From Archangiaceae bacterium (GTDB lineage: Bacteria > Myxococcota > Myxococcia > Myxococcales > Myxococcaceae), in assembly GCA_016714225.1 (NCBI GenBank), contig JADJNS010000001.1, positions 682,001-746,000 of the forward strand: DNA of 64,000 nt, in the 5' to 3' direction. Both the position numbers and the translations under genes were made by a program. The notes under the pieces are model-generated. The model saw nothing but the letters and a program-made list of their open reading frames with translations, was not told where the DNA came from and made no database searches. Shown here piece after piece: positions 6,345 through 14,549 of the stretch (the stretch's first letter is position 1; each line of letters begins with the position of its first letter).

Positions 6345-8749
6345 GCCTTCTTGGTCGGCAGCGGAGGCCGCGGCGCGGTCGAGGGCCCCGCGACCCTCGG
6401 GCCGTCGGTGACCGGCTTGCTCGCGGCGGGCGGCTTCTCGACCAGCGGAGTGGCGCCCAGCTTGTGCATCGGCTGGCGCTGTGCCGCGGCCAGCTGCGCG
6501 ACGGTGGTCGCCACCACCGGGGTCGGCGCCGACGGCGTGGGCGCGATGATGGCGGCGGGGTCGGTGACCGAGTCGAGGGCCGCGGGCCGGGGCGCGTCGC
6601 CCAGCTGGTCGCCGAGCGCCTCGTTGTCGTTCTCGGCGATGACGATGACCCGGTCATCGGCCGTGAAGGTGAGGCTCTCGGCTTGAGGCGGGTTGATGAG
6701 CGGGTTGGCCTGGCCCTTCAGGTACCCGATGGCGACCTCGCCGCGGGTGCGCGCCACCTTCTGCACGGTGAGCCACGTGATGGCCTCTCCGAGCGTGGCG
6801 TAGCACTCGGCGCGCTTGAGATAGACCTCGTTGCCGTCCGCGTCGAAGAGGTCGGCGAACACCGTGTTCAGGTCGCGGCGCTCGCTCACCTGGGTGAGCA
6901 GCATCGACGTCATCTCGCTCGACACCACGAAGTCGGCGCCGTAGTCGCGCTCGATGAGGTCCTTGGTTCGCGGGTCGAGAATCTCGCTGATGATGCGCGG
7001 CTTCTTGTCTGTGTACTGCTGGAACAGCGAGCGCAGCAGCAGCACGGTGATGACGGTGCGCGCGTCGCTCTCTTCTCCGGCGAGCGCGGTGTCGGCCACC
7101 ACCATCGCGCACACGAAGTCGGGTGACGCCACCCGCTTCAGCGCCTCGGGCAGGGTGGGGTCGCCCTCGACGTACTTGAGCTTCAGGTTCTTGAGCGCGC
7201 CGACCTCGGCCTTGATGAACTCGGCGAACGACTCCTTTTCCTGCCCCGGCATCAGCCAGGCCTCCGAGCCGGGCAGCACGTAGTTGTCGAACTCGCGAAT
7301 CATGTCGCCGAGCTTGGGCGACGCGCCGCACACCAGGAGCCGCTCGGGCTTGCGCGCGATAGACGTCGCCCCCGCGAACGACGCGGGAATCTGCGGCACC
7401 GTGCCGGTGGGCAAGAGCGAGAAGGTGTCGTCATCTTCGGCGATGACCAAGAGCTCGTCGGCCGCCTCGAGCACGAAGTCTTCGGGCGGGTTCAAGGTGG
7501 TGACCGCGGGCTGGCCCTCTCTGGGCGGGCGGCGCACCCCGGCCACCACCGCGTCTTTCATGCGCCACTGGCACACCGAGAACGGCTGTCCGGCCAGCTC
7601 GGGGAAGCACTTGAAGTAGAACTCGCTGCCTTCGTAGGTGAGCAGGTCGCGGTACACCTGGGCGAGCCCGTTCTGCCGAGCGGTCTGCACCATCAGGCGG
7701 CTCAGCGTCTCTTCCATCGCCACCACCTCGACGCCGCCTGCCCCCAGCTCTTCGACGACGCTCTTGCGCGAGCTGTCCATCAGCTCGACCACCGCGTGGT
7801 TCTTGGTGAGGGCACCGGGCACGCGGCGCAGCGCCAGCAGCACCTTGATGGCGCCCATGTCGGCGCTGCCGCTCGAGTCGGCTTCGTGCTCGTCGTTGGT
7901 GTCGGCCGACAGCACGATGATGCTGCGCGCGCGCCCCGCGCCGACCTTGCGCAGCTCGTGCGGCGAGTACGGAGAGCCCTGGCGCACCACCACCCGGGTG
8001 GTGAGCATGTCGCCCATGCGGTCGCGCACGGTGTTCTCGACCTCTTCTTTTTCGGTCGGAGACAGAATGACGATGGCCGCGTGCGCCTGGTTCGAGTTCG
8101 CCTCGCGCAGCTCACGCAAGATGGGGAAGATTTTCTCGCCGTAGCCCAGAATCAGGGTGTGGCCCTCGTCGATGACGGGGCTCTTGCCCTTGCGCAGGTC
8201 TTCGATTTTGTCGCCGATGGTCGAAGAGACGAGGCCGATGAGCAACGCCACCACGCCCACGCCGCACAGGGTGGTGAAGATGGCGAGCAGGGCCACGATG
8301 GTGCCCTTCTGGTTGTCGTCTCCCATGGTGCCGGCGTCGAACACCCGGGTGGTGGCCCACCAGTAGCCGTCGAAGATGCCGAAGCGGTTGGGGCGGGTGA
8401 GCTGGTCGACGACCTGCTGCCCGCGCTCGCCGAACGGCTCGAGGAAGTGCAGCAAGATGCGGCCGTCGGTCGAGTCGGACAACGACTGGGCGAGCGCATC
8501 TTTGAGCTCGGGCTCCATCGTGGCGCCTTCGGTCGCGAGCAGCTCTTTGACCGCGTCGATGGAGGCCGACTCGGTGTCGACCGGCATCAGGTAGTGCACC
8601 ACCACCGCGTTCAGGGTGATCAGCAGAAACGACAGACCGAACAGGCCCACGAAGCGGGCCATCGGGCTCCACGAGAGAAAGCGGTCGACCTGATAGCGGA
8701 CCTTGTCGCCGGTAGACGGCGTGTCGATCTTCGGGGCATTGTCAGCCAT
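6341..8749 (-). CDS. CASTOR/POLLUX-type ion channel with RCK domains
   Basis: An 802-residue membrane protein. A first membrane helix lies at about residues 31-54. A long extracytoplasmic segment leads to a re-entrant pore-like stretch (GYWWATTRVFDAG, 128-140), and a second helix follows at 150-173. The rest is cytosolic, with two RCK/TrkA-N-like Rossmann segments (TLILGYGEKIFPIL near 198-211 and LLVCGASPKLGDMI near 470). This order matches bacterial relatives of plant CASTOR/POLLUX channels, which conduct cations and are gated by ligands at the RCK ring. The C-terminal 60 residues are Pro/Ala-rich and probably disordered. First gene of an operon with the kelch protein. A TATGGT box lies 12 nt upstream. 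Confidence 0.88.
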   Translation of the reverse strand: MADNAPKIDTPSTGDKVRYQVDRFLSWSPMARFVGLFGLSFLLITLNAVVVHYLMPVDTESASIDAVKELLATEGATMEPELKDALAQSLSDSTDGRILLHFLEPFGERGQQVVDQLTRPNRFGIFDGYWWATTRVFDAGTMGDDNQKGTIVALLAIFTTLCGVGVVALLIGLVSSTIGDKIEDLRKGKSPVIDEGHTLILGYGEKIFPILRELREANSNQAHAAIVILSPTEKEEVENTVRDRMGDMLTTRVVVRQGSPYSPHELRKVGAGRARSIIVLSADTNDEHEADSSGSADMGAIKVLLALRRVPGALTKNHAVVELMDSSRKSVVEELGAGGVEVVAMEETLSRLMVQTARQNGLAQVYRDLLTYEGSEFYFKCFPELAGQPFSVCQWRMKDAVVAGVRRPPREGQPAVTTLNPPEDFVLEAADELLVIAEDDDTFSLLPTGTVPQIPASFAGATSIARKPERLLVCGASPKLGDMIREFDNYVLPGSEAWLMPGQEKESFAEFIKAEVGALKNLKLKYVEGDPTLPEALKRVASPDFVCAMVVADTALAGEESDARTVITVLLLRSLFQQYTDKKPRIISEILDPRTKDLIERDYGADFVVSSEMTSMLLTQVSERRDLNTVFADLFDADGNEVYLKRAECYATLGEAITWLTVQKVARTRGEVAIGYLKGQANPLINPPQAESLTFTADDRVIVIAENDNEALGDQLGDAPRPAALDSVTDPAAIIAPTPSAPTPVVATTVAQLAAAQRQPMHKLGATPLVEKPPAASKPVTDGPRVAGPSTAPRPPLPTKKA

Positions 8750-8761
8750 AGAGCGGCGGGC

Positions 8762-8767
8762 ACCATA
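8762..8767 (-). promoter_or_regulatory. Candidate -10 box for the ion-channel operon
   Basis: The minus strand reads TATGGT, 12 nt before the ATG at 8749. A start site about 7 nt downstream would leave a leader of roughly 5 nt. Confidence 0.4.
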
Positions 8768-8791
8768 CCCACACCGCCCTTGGGAGGCGAG

Positions 8792-9076
8792 ATGAGCTGT
8801 CAGGTGTGCGGTCGTCAGGTCCCCACTGCGCGCGTCACGCTGATGCAGAACATCGGCATGCTGGTGGCGCGTCAGAGCAAGACGCTGCAGGGCGACGTGT
8901 GCCGGCCGTGCGGCCTGCGCGCCTTCAAGTCGATGACCCTCACCACCTTGTTCCTCGGCTGGTGGGGCGTCATCTCGCTGGTGCTCACGCCGGTGTTTCT
9001 CATCGGCAACCTGGTGGCCTGGTCGAGCCTCCGCGCGCTGCCGGCTTCAGATGAAAGCAACATACAGAGCGGGTGA
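8792..9076 (+). CDS. Small zinc-ribbon membrane protein
   Basis: A 94-residue protein beginning with two Cys pairs (CQVC at 3-6 and CRPC near 38-41) that look like a split zinc ribbon. A long hydrophobic stretch follows (TLTTLFLGWWGVISLVLTPV and on to about residue 80), probably one or two membrane helices. The ATG at 8792 is preceded by GGGAGGCGAG, a good ribosome site, which decides the start over longer upstream options. Function unknown; similar zinc-ribbon/membrane proteins are common hypotheticals. Confidence 0.78.
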   Translation: MSCQVCGRQVPTARVTLMQNIGMLVARQSKTLQGDVCRPCGLRAFKSMTLTTLFLGWWGVISLVLTPVFLIGNLVAWSSLRALPASDESNIQSG

Positions 9077-9206
9077 CACTTGCGGTGAGCAGTGGCGCAC
9101 CGGCGCGCCACGCCCGCTGGGGCGTTCTCGCGCCGGGGTCCGCTTCATCCCCCCGACGCAGCTGGCTGATCGGCTGGGGCACACGCCGTGCAACGTGAGC
9201 GGCGAC

Positions 9207-9404
9207 ATGGCTCCTACGACCAATGACGCTGCCGAGTTCGTTCGCTCCCGCCTCAAGGGCCTGAACGCGCGCCTCACCCAGGACGAGCTGCAGGCGCTGG
9301 TCGACGACCTCAAGGCGATGATGGGCCGCGCGCTCAACGCCACCGATGTCGCCTCGGTGGTCGACGCCATCTGCGAGGCGTCTTCCGAGCCGGCCGCTGC
9401 GTAG
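9207..9404 (+). CDS. Small hypothetical protein
   Basis: A 65-residue acidic, helical protein (LNARLTQDELQALVDDLKAMMG) with no cysteine and no export signal. The frame stays open upstream to 9051, but the upstream part has an unlikely composition, so I place the start at the ATG at 9207; no strong ribosome site is seen. It is followed 12 bp later by the exported-protein gene at 9417, whose promoter-like box lies in that gap. Confidence 0.6.
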   Translation: MAPTTNDAAEFVRSRLKGLNARLTQDELQALVDDLKAMMGRALNATDVASVVDAICEASSEPAAA

Positions 9405-9410
9405 TACGTT
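9405..9410 (+). promoter_or_regulatory. Candidate -10 box, leaderless exported-protein gene
   Basis: TACGTT ends exactly 6 nt before the GTG at 9417, a leaderless geometry identical to that at 4084-4096. It begins within one base of the stop codon of the preceding small gene. Confidence 0.45.
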
Positions 9411-9416
9411 GGCGCG

Positions 9417-10040
9417 GTGAGCGCCTTCGCATTGTTGCTGTCGCTGGCGGCGGCCCCGGTCGCGCCGGCCGCCGAGCCCGAAGACCGCGAGCCCGCGCTG
9501 CTGCTCTACTTCGAGGCCGAGGGCGGCAAGCGGGTGCCGGTCGAGCTCGACAAGCCCTTCAACCCGACCGAGTTGGGCAAGAGCGCCGCGCTGAAGGTCG
9601 AGCCGCAGCGCCGCTTCAGCTTCGCGGGGCTCGAGTTCCGCTACCCGCGCGAGTACGGCTTCGAGGCGCAGCTCGAGGCCCAGTTCGCTTCGTGGACGCT
9701 GTCGGGCAACGACACCAAGGTGCTGGTGCAGCGGTACAAGAACCAGAAGAAGCTCGACGCGATGCACAAGGGCGTCATCGCCGAGATTCACAAGGCCTAC
9801 GGCGGCAAGGCGAAAGAGTCGCCCACCACCCTGGTCGCGGGCGGCAAGACGCTCGAGGGCACCCGGCTCGAGGTCGAGCTGGCCAGCGCGCTCATCGTGC
9901 AAGACCTCTTCCCCGTGAAGAGCGGCAACGACGCGCTCGAGCTCATCATTCAAGACTCGCCCAAGAAGGCGGGCGAGCCCTCGGCCGAGCGGGTGCGCAC
10001 CCAGCGGCTGCTCGAAGACACGCTCAAGCTCCCCAAGTAG
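9417..10040 (+). CDS. Exported hypothetical protein
   Basis: A 207-residue protein with a signal peptide (hydrophobic SAFALLLSLAAAPVAPAA, probable cleavage after AAPAA or APAAE) and a mixed alpha/beta mature part of about 180 residues rich in Lys and Glu (YKNQKKLDAMHKGVIAEIHK). There are no cysteines and no recognised motif. The GTG start is supported by the signal peptide and the TACGTT box 6 nt upstream. The stop codon directly abuts the ATG of the radical SAM gene, so the two are probably co-transcribed. Confidence 0.8.
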   Translation: MSAFALLLSLAAAPVAPAAEPEDREPALLLYFEAEGGKRVPVELDKPFNPTELGKSAALKVEPQRRFSFAGLEFRYPREYGFEAQLEAQFASWTLSGNDTKVLVQRYKNQKKLDAMHKGVIAEIHKAYGGKAKESPTTLVAGGKTLEGTRLEVELASALIVQDLFPVKSGNDALELIIQDSPKKAGEPSAERVRTQRLLEDTLKLPK

Positions 10041-11522
10041 ATGGACGTCGTTCTCTGCACGCTGAACGCGAAGTACCTGCACGCCTCGCTGGGGCTGCGC
10101 TGGCTCTACGCGAACATGGGCGCGCTCAAAGCGCAGACGAAGCTGCTCGAGCTCGACATCAACATGGCGCCGCACGCGATGCTCGAGGCGCTGGTGCGAG
10201 AGAAGCCGCGCATCGTCGGCTTCGGCGTGTACATCTGGAACGTCGAGCTCACCCTGCAGCTCGCGCGCATGCTCAAGGCGCTCGACCCGGGCGTGGTGGT
10301 GGTGGTCGGCGGCCCCGAGGTGAGCCACGAGCTCGAGGGGCAGCCGCTGGTCGAGCTGGCCGACCACGTCATCTGCGGAGAAGCCGACGTGGCGTTCGGC
10401 GAGCTCTGCGCGGCGCGACTGCGCGGAGAAACGCCGCCCAGGGTGCTCAAGCCCGCGCTGCCCGACCTCGAGGCGCTCACCCTTCCGTGGGGCGAGTACA
10501 GCGACGAAGACCTGCGGCACCGGCTGCTCTACGTCGAGGCCTCGCGCGGCTGCCCCTACCGCTGCGAGTTCTGTCTGTCTTCACTCGACGAGAAGGTGCG
10601 GCCGCTGCCCGAGGCGCCGTTTCTCGCCGCGCTCGAGCGGCTGCTCGAGCGGGGCGCGCGCCACTTCAAGTTCGTCGACCGCACCTTCAACCTCGACGTG
10701 AAGGCCAGCCGGCGCATTCTCGAGTTCTTCCTCGAGCGGTACGTGCCGGGGCTGTTTCTGCACTTCGAGCTGGTGCCCGACCGGCTGCCCGAAGCCCTGC
10801 GCGAGGTCATCGCCCGCTTCCCGCCCGGCGCGTTGCAGTTCGAGATTGGCATTCAAACGCTCAACCCCGAGGTCGAGAAGCTGATCAGCCGCCGGCAAGA
10901 CCATGCGCGAATGGAAGACAACCTGCGCTGGCTGGTGGGGCAGACGAACGCGCACGTGCACGCCGACCTCATCGTGGGGCTGCCCGGTGAAGACGCGGCG
11001 AGCTTCGCGCGCGGGTTCGAGAAGCTGCTGTCGCTTCAGCCGCAAGAGATTCAGGTCGGCATCTTGAAGCGGCTCAAGGGCACGCCCATCGGCCGGCACG
11101 CGGCCGTGTACAGCCCGGTGCCGCCGTACGAGGTGCTGCAGACGCCCAAGCTCTCGTTCGACGAGGTGAGCGCGCTGCGCCGCTTCGCCAAGGCGTGGGA
11201 CCTGTTCGCCAACAGCGGAGACTTCAAGCTGACCCTGCAGCAGGTGCTGGCGGTGAGCCCCTTCGAGCGGGTGATGAAGCTGAGCGAGCGGCTGGGCAAC
11301 GCCACCCAGGGCATCGCGCTCACCCGGCGGTTCCGCATCATGTTCGAGCTGCTGGTCGAGCTGGGCTGGGCGCGCGAGGCCGCGGCCGAGCTGTTGCTCG
11401 CGGACTATCGGCGGGTGGGAAAGAGCGACCGGCCGACCTGGCTCACCAGCCTGCCCGACGCGGCGCTGGCCGAGGCGACGTTCAACGCCCGGCAATCACG
11501 GCACGGTGCGGTCGAGCGCTGA
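10041..11522 (+). CDS. B12-binding-domain radical SAM protein
   Basis: A 493-residue enzyme with an N-terminal cobalamin-binding Rossmann fold (about 1-135; GFGVYIW, VVVVVGGPEVSHE) and a radical SAM core starting with CxxxCxxC (Cys171, Cys175, Cys178) that binds a 4Fe-4S cluster. A TIM-barrel-type region with FEIGIQTLN and DLIVGLPGED follows, then a helical C-terminus of about 150 residues like that of the DUF4080 subgroup. Such enzymes use S-adenosylmethionine and B12 for methylation or rearrangement at unactivated carbons; the substrate is unknown. It follows the exported-protein gene with no gap. No biosynthetic gene cluster surrounds it. Confidence 0.93.
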   Translation: MDVVLCTLNAKYLHASLGLRWLYANMGALKAQTKLLELDINMAPHAMLEALVREKPRIVGFGVYIWNVELTLQLARMLKALDPGVVVVVGGPEVSHELEGQPLVELADHVICGEADVAFGELCAARLRGETPPRVLKPALPDLEALTLPWGEYSDEDLRHRLLYVEASRGCPYRCEFCLSSLDEKVRPLPEAPFLAALERLLERGARHFKFVDRTFNLDVKASRRILEFFLERYVPGLFLHFELVPDRLPEALREVIARFPPGALQFEIGIQTLNPEVEKLISRRQDHARMEDNLRWLVGQTNAHVHADLIVGLPGEDAASFARGFEKLLSLQPQEIQVGILKRLKGTPIGRHAAVYSPVPPYEVLQTPKLSFDEVSALRRFAKAWDLFANSGDFKLTLQQVLAVSPFERVMKLSERLGNATQGIALTRRFRIMFELLVELGWAREAAAELLLADYRRVGKSDRPTWLTSLPDAALAEATFNARQSRHGAVER

Positions 11523-11534
11523 TTCGCTGCGACA

Positions 11535-11552
11535 GAATTCGGCGCGGGCTGT
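11535..11552 (+). repeat. 18-bp sequence shared with 16649-16666
   Basis: GAATTCGGCGCGGGCTGT occurs here, just after the radical SAM gene, and again at 16649-16666 just after dcd. In both places it lies between a stop codon and the next plus-strand gene. A small CGCGCT/AGCGCG hairpin follows at 11560-11575. Confidence 0.7.
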
Positions 11553-11645
11553 GCGGGTGCGCGCTGAGCAGCGCGGGTGTGGTTTGGCAAGCCCGCTGGC
11601 GAGACGGGCCGAGGCGCCCGCCGTGGCTGCGGCCGACAATCGGGC

Positions 11646-11957
11646 ATGGGCTACGACTATCGAAGCACCGTTCGTGACACGTTGAGCAGTGTGCTCGGCA
11701 CCAGCAACCCGGCCGACTTCACGCGGGCGCTGAACGAGCGCTTCACCCGGGTCGAAGGGCCGCGCGGCGGGCGCATGCTCTACAACGACGGCAACGGCAA
11801 CTACTCGGTGCCGGGCAACGACGGCGGCTCGCCCTCGCAGCGCTACTACCAGGACGTGGCCGAGCGCATGAGCCGCGGCGAAGCGGCTCCGGCGTACCGC
11901 GGTGGGCGCGGCGGCGACCGCGGAGACTTCGGCGGCGGCGACGGCGGCGGCGAGTAG
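11646..11957 (+). CDS. Small hypothetical protein with Gly-rich tail
   Basis: A 103-residue soluble protein. Residues 1-75 are ordinary mixed sequence (YDYRSTVRDTLSSVLGTSNP, FTRALNERFTRVEG). The last 25 residues are Gly/Asp/Arg repeats and probably disordered. I do not recognise it. The start is placed at the ATG at 11646 because upstream codons in the frame are compositionally odd and no ribosome site precedes them. It converges with the coiled-coil gene; stop codons are 4 bp apart. Confidence 0.62.
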   Translation: MGYDYRSTVRDTLSSVLGTSNPADFTRALNERFTRVEGPRGGRMLYNDGNGNYSVPGNDGGSPSQRYYQDVAERMSRGEAAPAYRGGRGGDRGDFGGGDGGGE

Positions 11958-11961
11958 GCGG

Positions 11962-12228
11962 TCAGTCGACGAGCTGCTTCGACGGGCTCACCGGCTGAAG
12001 GGCTCCGCCACCGAGGCGGTTCTCCCAGACGGCCTCGAGCGCGGCGACGCGCAGCTTGAGGGCCTCGAGCTCTTTCGAGCTCACCGGCTTGGGAGCTGCC
12101 GCCTCGCGCGCCTTCTGCCAGGCCTCGAGCACCGGCTTGATGGCGAAGCGCAGGCTGAGCGCGAACAAGGGCATGCCGAAGAGCATGCCGACCACGAGCA
12201 CCGAGACCACAGCGGAGTAGGGGTCCAT
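11962..12228 (-). CDS. Small single-pass membrane protein with coiled coil
   Basis: An 88-residue protein with one N-terminal membrane helix (AVVSVLVVGMLFGMPLFALS, about residues 6-25). A charged linker and a heptad-patterned coil (KELEALKLRVAALEAVWENR, 52-71) follow. The layout resembles small membrane-anchored scaffold or phage-shock-like proteins, but it has no specific motif. The first Met also fits a membrane protein start. Its short upstream gap to the RCC1 gene contains no clear promoter. Confidence 0.72.
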   Translation of the reverse strand: MDPYSAVVSVLVVGMLFGMPLFALSLRFAIKPVLEAWQKAREAAAPKPVSSKELEALKLRVAALEAVWENRLGGGALQPVSPSKQLVD

Positions 12229-12273
12229 GCGGCGGGTACGTACGGGCCGCAGGGCGATTGCGTCAAGGCGGCG

Positions 12274-13620
12274 CTACTGGCCCGCCACCTTGCTGGGCAC
12301 GTGGCTGTCGGCGCCCAGGCCATCGCCGAGCAGGCCGTTGGTGCTCTTGCCCCAGCAGTAGGCGACGTGGCCGGTGGTGATGCCGCAGCTGAACTGGCTG
12401 CCGGCGGTGACCGACTCCCACGAGAGGCCGCCAGAGACCGGCACCGGCAGCGCGCTGTCCTGCACGTCGTTGTTGCCGAGGCACCCCGAGCTGCCGTCGC
12501 CCCAGCAGTACGCGCCGCCGTCGAACGTCACACCGCACGAGTGCGCCTCGCCCGAGACGATCTGTTTGAACGCCAGGCCTCCGCTGACGAGAACCGGAGA
12601 GCCCGAAGTGAACATGCCGGTGATGCCCAGCTCGTTGTTGCCGTTGAAGCCCCAGCACCACGCCGCGCCGGCGCCGGTGCGCGCGCAGGTGAAGTCGCTG
12701 GTGCCCGGGGTGATGGACTCGAACGTGATGCCGCCGTCGACGCGAATCGGCACGTTGACCTGGCCACCGACGCTGCCCGAGCCGAGCATGCCGTAGCCGT
12801 TGCCGCCCCAGCACCAGGCGGCACCCGCGGGGGTCAGGCCGCAGCTGTACGAGCCACCCGCCTCGAGCGCGGCGAAGGTGAGGCCACCCGATACCGGCAC
12901 CGGGACGTTGCTGTTCGCGGCCGGCATGTCGTCGCCGAGCGCGCCGTTGTCGTCTTGACCCCAGCACCACGCGCCGCCGTCGACCGCCAGCGCGCACGAG
13001 TGATACGCGCCGACGCTCACCGCGCTGAACTTGAGGCTCGAGGAGATGAGCAGTGGAGTGCCGCTGCCGTTCGGCGTCGGCCCCCAGCCCCCCGAGCCCA
13101 TCGAGTTGGTGCCCCAGCAGTAGACGTCTCCGGCGGTGGTGAGCCCGCACGCGTTCGGAGTTCCCACGCTGACCTGCGTGAAGCTGTGCCCGCCGACCAC
13201 CGGCGCCGGCGTCGGGCTGTTCATGAACCCGCCCGTGCCGAGCACCGCGCTGCTGTTCAGCCCCCAGCAGTACGCCTGGTGCGTCGTCGTCACCGCGCAC
13301 GCGCTCGCGACACCCGCGCTGATCGACTCGAACACCAGGCCCGCGTCGGTGCCCGCTCCGCCGGCAGCGCCGCCCGCCGTGCCGCCTGCAGTGCCACCCG
13401 CAGTGCCACCGGCGGTGCCGCCCGCGGTACCGCCCGCAGTGCCACCCGCGGTGCCACCCGCCGCGCCTCCTGCCGTGCCGCCGGCCGTGCCGCCCGCATT
13501 TCCACCACCGCCTGCGCGGCCTCCGGCCGTGCCAGCGTCGTTCATGGTGCTGTCACTGCAGTGGCAGCCGCCGAGCGCGACTGCAGCGCAGGCGACGACG
13601 ACGAGTACGGCGCGGTTCAT
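12274..13620 (-). CDS. RCC1-repeat surface lipoprotein
   Basis: A 448-residue predicted lipoprotein: lipobox ALGGC (Cys19), then a low-complexity linker of about 60 residues built from GGTA tetrapeptides (about 33-94). Seven RCC1-type blades follow with the signature CxxxxxGxxYCWGxNxxGxLG, each carrying the CWG core and a second conserved Cys. Seven blades make one closed propeller. RCC1-like propellers of this type are common surface proteins in myxobacteria; ligand unknown. A strong GGGAGGGCTCACCC ribosome site precedes the ATG. The linker DNA is a 12-bp tandem array that could expand or contract in whole codons. Confidence 0.92.
   Translation of the reverse strand: MNRAVLVVVACAAVALGGCHCSDSTMNDAGTAGGRAGGGGNAGGTAGGTAGGAAGGTAGGTAGGTAGGTAGGTAGGTAGGTAGGAAGGAGTDAGLVFESISAGVASACAVTTTHQAYCWGLNSSAVLGTGGFMNSPTPAPVVGGHSFTQVSVGTPNACGLTTAGDVYCWGTNSMGSGGWGPTPNGSGTPLLISSSLKFSAVSVGAYHSCALAVDGGAWCWGQDDNGALGDDMPAANSNVPVPVSGGLTFAALEAGGSYSCGLTPAGAAWCWGGNGYGMLGSGSVGGQVNVPIRVDGGITFESITPGTSDFTCARTGAGAAWCWGFNGNNELGITGMFTSGSPVLVSGGLAFKQIVSGEAHSCGVTFDGGAYCWGDGSSGCLGNNDVQDSALPVPVSGGLSWESVTAGSQFSCGITTGHVAYCWGKSTNGLLGDGLGADSHVPSKVAGQ
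13359..13500 (-). repeat. 12-bp tandem repeat encoding the GGTA linker
   Basis: About eleven imperfect copies of a 12-bp unit (GTGCCACCCGCA on the plus strand) encode GGTA/GGAA tetrapeptides. The period is a multiple of three, so changes in copy number would alter linker length without a frameshift. Confidence 0.85.
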
Positions 13621-13654
13621 GGGTGAGCCCTCCCACTCCGATCAATAGCAGGGT

Positions 13655-13679
13655 TCGTCGGGCTGACAGCCCCCGACGA
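13655..13679 (-). terminator. Stem-loop downstream of the Mpo1-like gene
   Basis: TCGTCGGG (13655-13662) pairs with CCCGACGA (13672-13679) around a 9-nt loop, and the stem can extend inward through GGCT/AGCC. It lies between the end of the Mpo1-like gene and the RCC1 ribosome site; no T-run follows. Confidence 0.45.
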
Positions 13680-13746
13680 GTAATCTCAGCAGAGCGGGTC
13701 AGGTGCTGCTGCGGGGGAGCGCGTCACCCGGCGCAGGCCGACGGCG

Positions 13747-14241
13747 TCACGGCGCTGAAGCTGTCGCCGCTCGACGCGGGTTGATGCGGGTCGGGCCGGC
13801 CTTGGCCTCGATGGCGGCCTGCAGTGGCTTGCGCAGCCCGAGCATGAAGCCGGCTTCGGTGACGATGAACAGCGGGCCGATGAGCAGGCCCACCAGGTCG
13901 TCGACGAACGCGGGCTTCTTGCCCTCGAACCAGTGACCGACGAACTGAATCACCCATCCGAGCACGAACGAGGCGACGCTGAGCCAGAGCCCGAGCTGCA
14001 GGCCGATTTCCAGCGCGCCGAAGTTGAACAGCGCCATCACCAGGCCCAGTCGCAGGTCGAGGGCGAAGTAGAAGACGGTCGCCGCGAGCACGACCGCATA
14101 CCCGGCATACGGGTGGGCGGCGGCGAAGAGCCCGGCGACCGCGATGACGATCAGCGGAATGCCCACGAAGTGGGTGGCGATGTTGCGCTTGTCGCGGTGA
14201 TAGCCGGCGTACTCGGTGAGGTAGGCGGTGACGTCCTTCAT
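13747..14241 (-). CDS. Mpo1-like (YGL010w/DUF962) membrane protein
   Basis: A 164-residue membrane protein of the Mpo1 family. The conserved N-terminal stretch YHRDKRNIATHFVGIP carries the two family histidines, and QFVGHWFEGKKPAF carries a third before the last helices. Four hydrophobic segments are visible (about 25-65, 70-80, 83-105, 118-135). The yeast member is an Fe-dependent dioxygenase in alpha-oxidation of 2-hydroxy fatty acids; the bacterial role is not established, so I infer lipid metabolism only. The start is the ATG at 14241, with a perfect-looking TATACT box 10 nt upstream. Confidence 0.9.
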   Translation of the reverse strand: MKDVTAYLTEYAGYHRDKRNIATHFVGIPLIVIAVAGLFAAAHPYAGYAVVLAATVFYFALDLRLGLVMALFNFGALEIGLQLGLWLSVASFVLGWVIQFVGHWFEGKKPAFVDDLVGLLIGPLFIVTEAGFMLGLRKPLQAAIEAKAGPTRINPRRAATASAP

Positions 14242-14251
14242 GGCGGGGCGG

Positions 14252-14257
14252 AGTATA
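14252..14257 (-). promoter_or_regulatory. -10 box of the Mpo1-like gene
   Basis: The minus strand reads TATACT, 10 nt before the ATG at 14241. It is the closest match to the TATAAT consensus of the boxes listed here. Expected leader length is about 3 nt. Confidence 0.55.
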
Positions 14258-14310
14258 CGCGGGCGCTCACCGCGCCGCTTCAGCGGGGGCAGACCCCCCA
14301 GAGACGAAGT

Positions 14311-14330
14311 GGCGACGTGGGTGCGTCAGT
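14311..14330 (+). repeat. 20-bp sequence shared exactly with 57704-57723
   Basis: GGCGACGTGGGTGCGTCAGT is identical at both sites, 43 kb apart and both non-coding. At the second site it leads into the long direct repeat; here the similarity fades after the shared 20 bases. Confidence 0.75.
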
Positions 14331-14549
14331 GGGCGAAGGGCAGACGAGGGCACGGTCGGTTCACCTCGACGCTGCAGCCAGGCACGCCGTCCGCGATGAC
14401 CTCGAGGCGGTGCGGGAGAGCTGACAGGGCTACCACCTGCGTCGTGCGCTCGACGGAACTGGAAGGGGCCGCCCGAAGAAGCGAGGCCGGTGCACGGCAT
14501 GCCGTGTCTCGGTGCGCGACGGAGCGGCAGGCGCGGGTCCCCACCGGGT

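Larger units (their letters stand above)
14242..14549. other. 308-bp non-coding gap
   Basis: I see no credible gene. The gap holds the TATACT promoter of the Mpo1-like gene (14252-14257), a 20-bp sequence shared exactly with 57704-57723 (at 14311-14330), and a 14-bp palindrome CACGGCATGCCGTG at 14493-14506. The right end is the 3' side of the ferritin-like gene, so the palindrome could help its termination. Confidence 0.6.

Noticed and set aside
12274..13620. Tandem array at 13359-13500 considered as a CRISPR array
   Set aside because: The 12-bp unit has no unique spacers, is in frame inside a gene and encodes a Gly/Ala/Thr linker.
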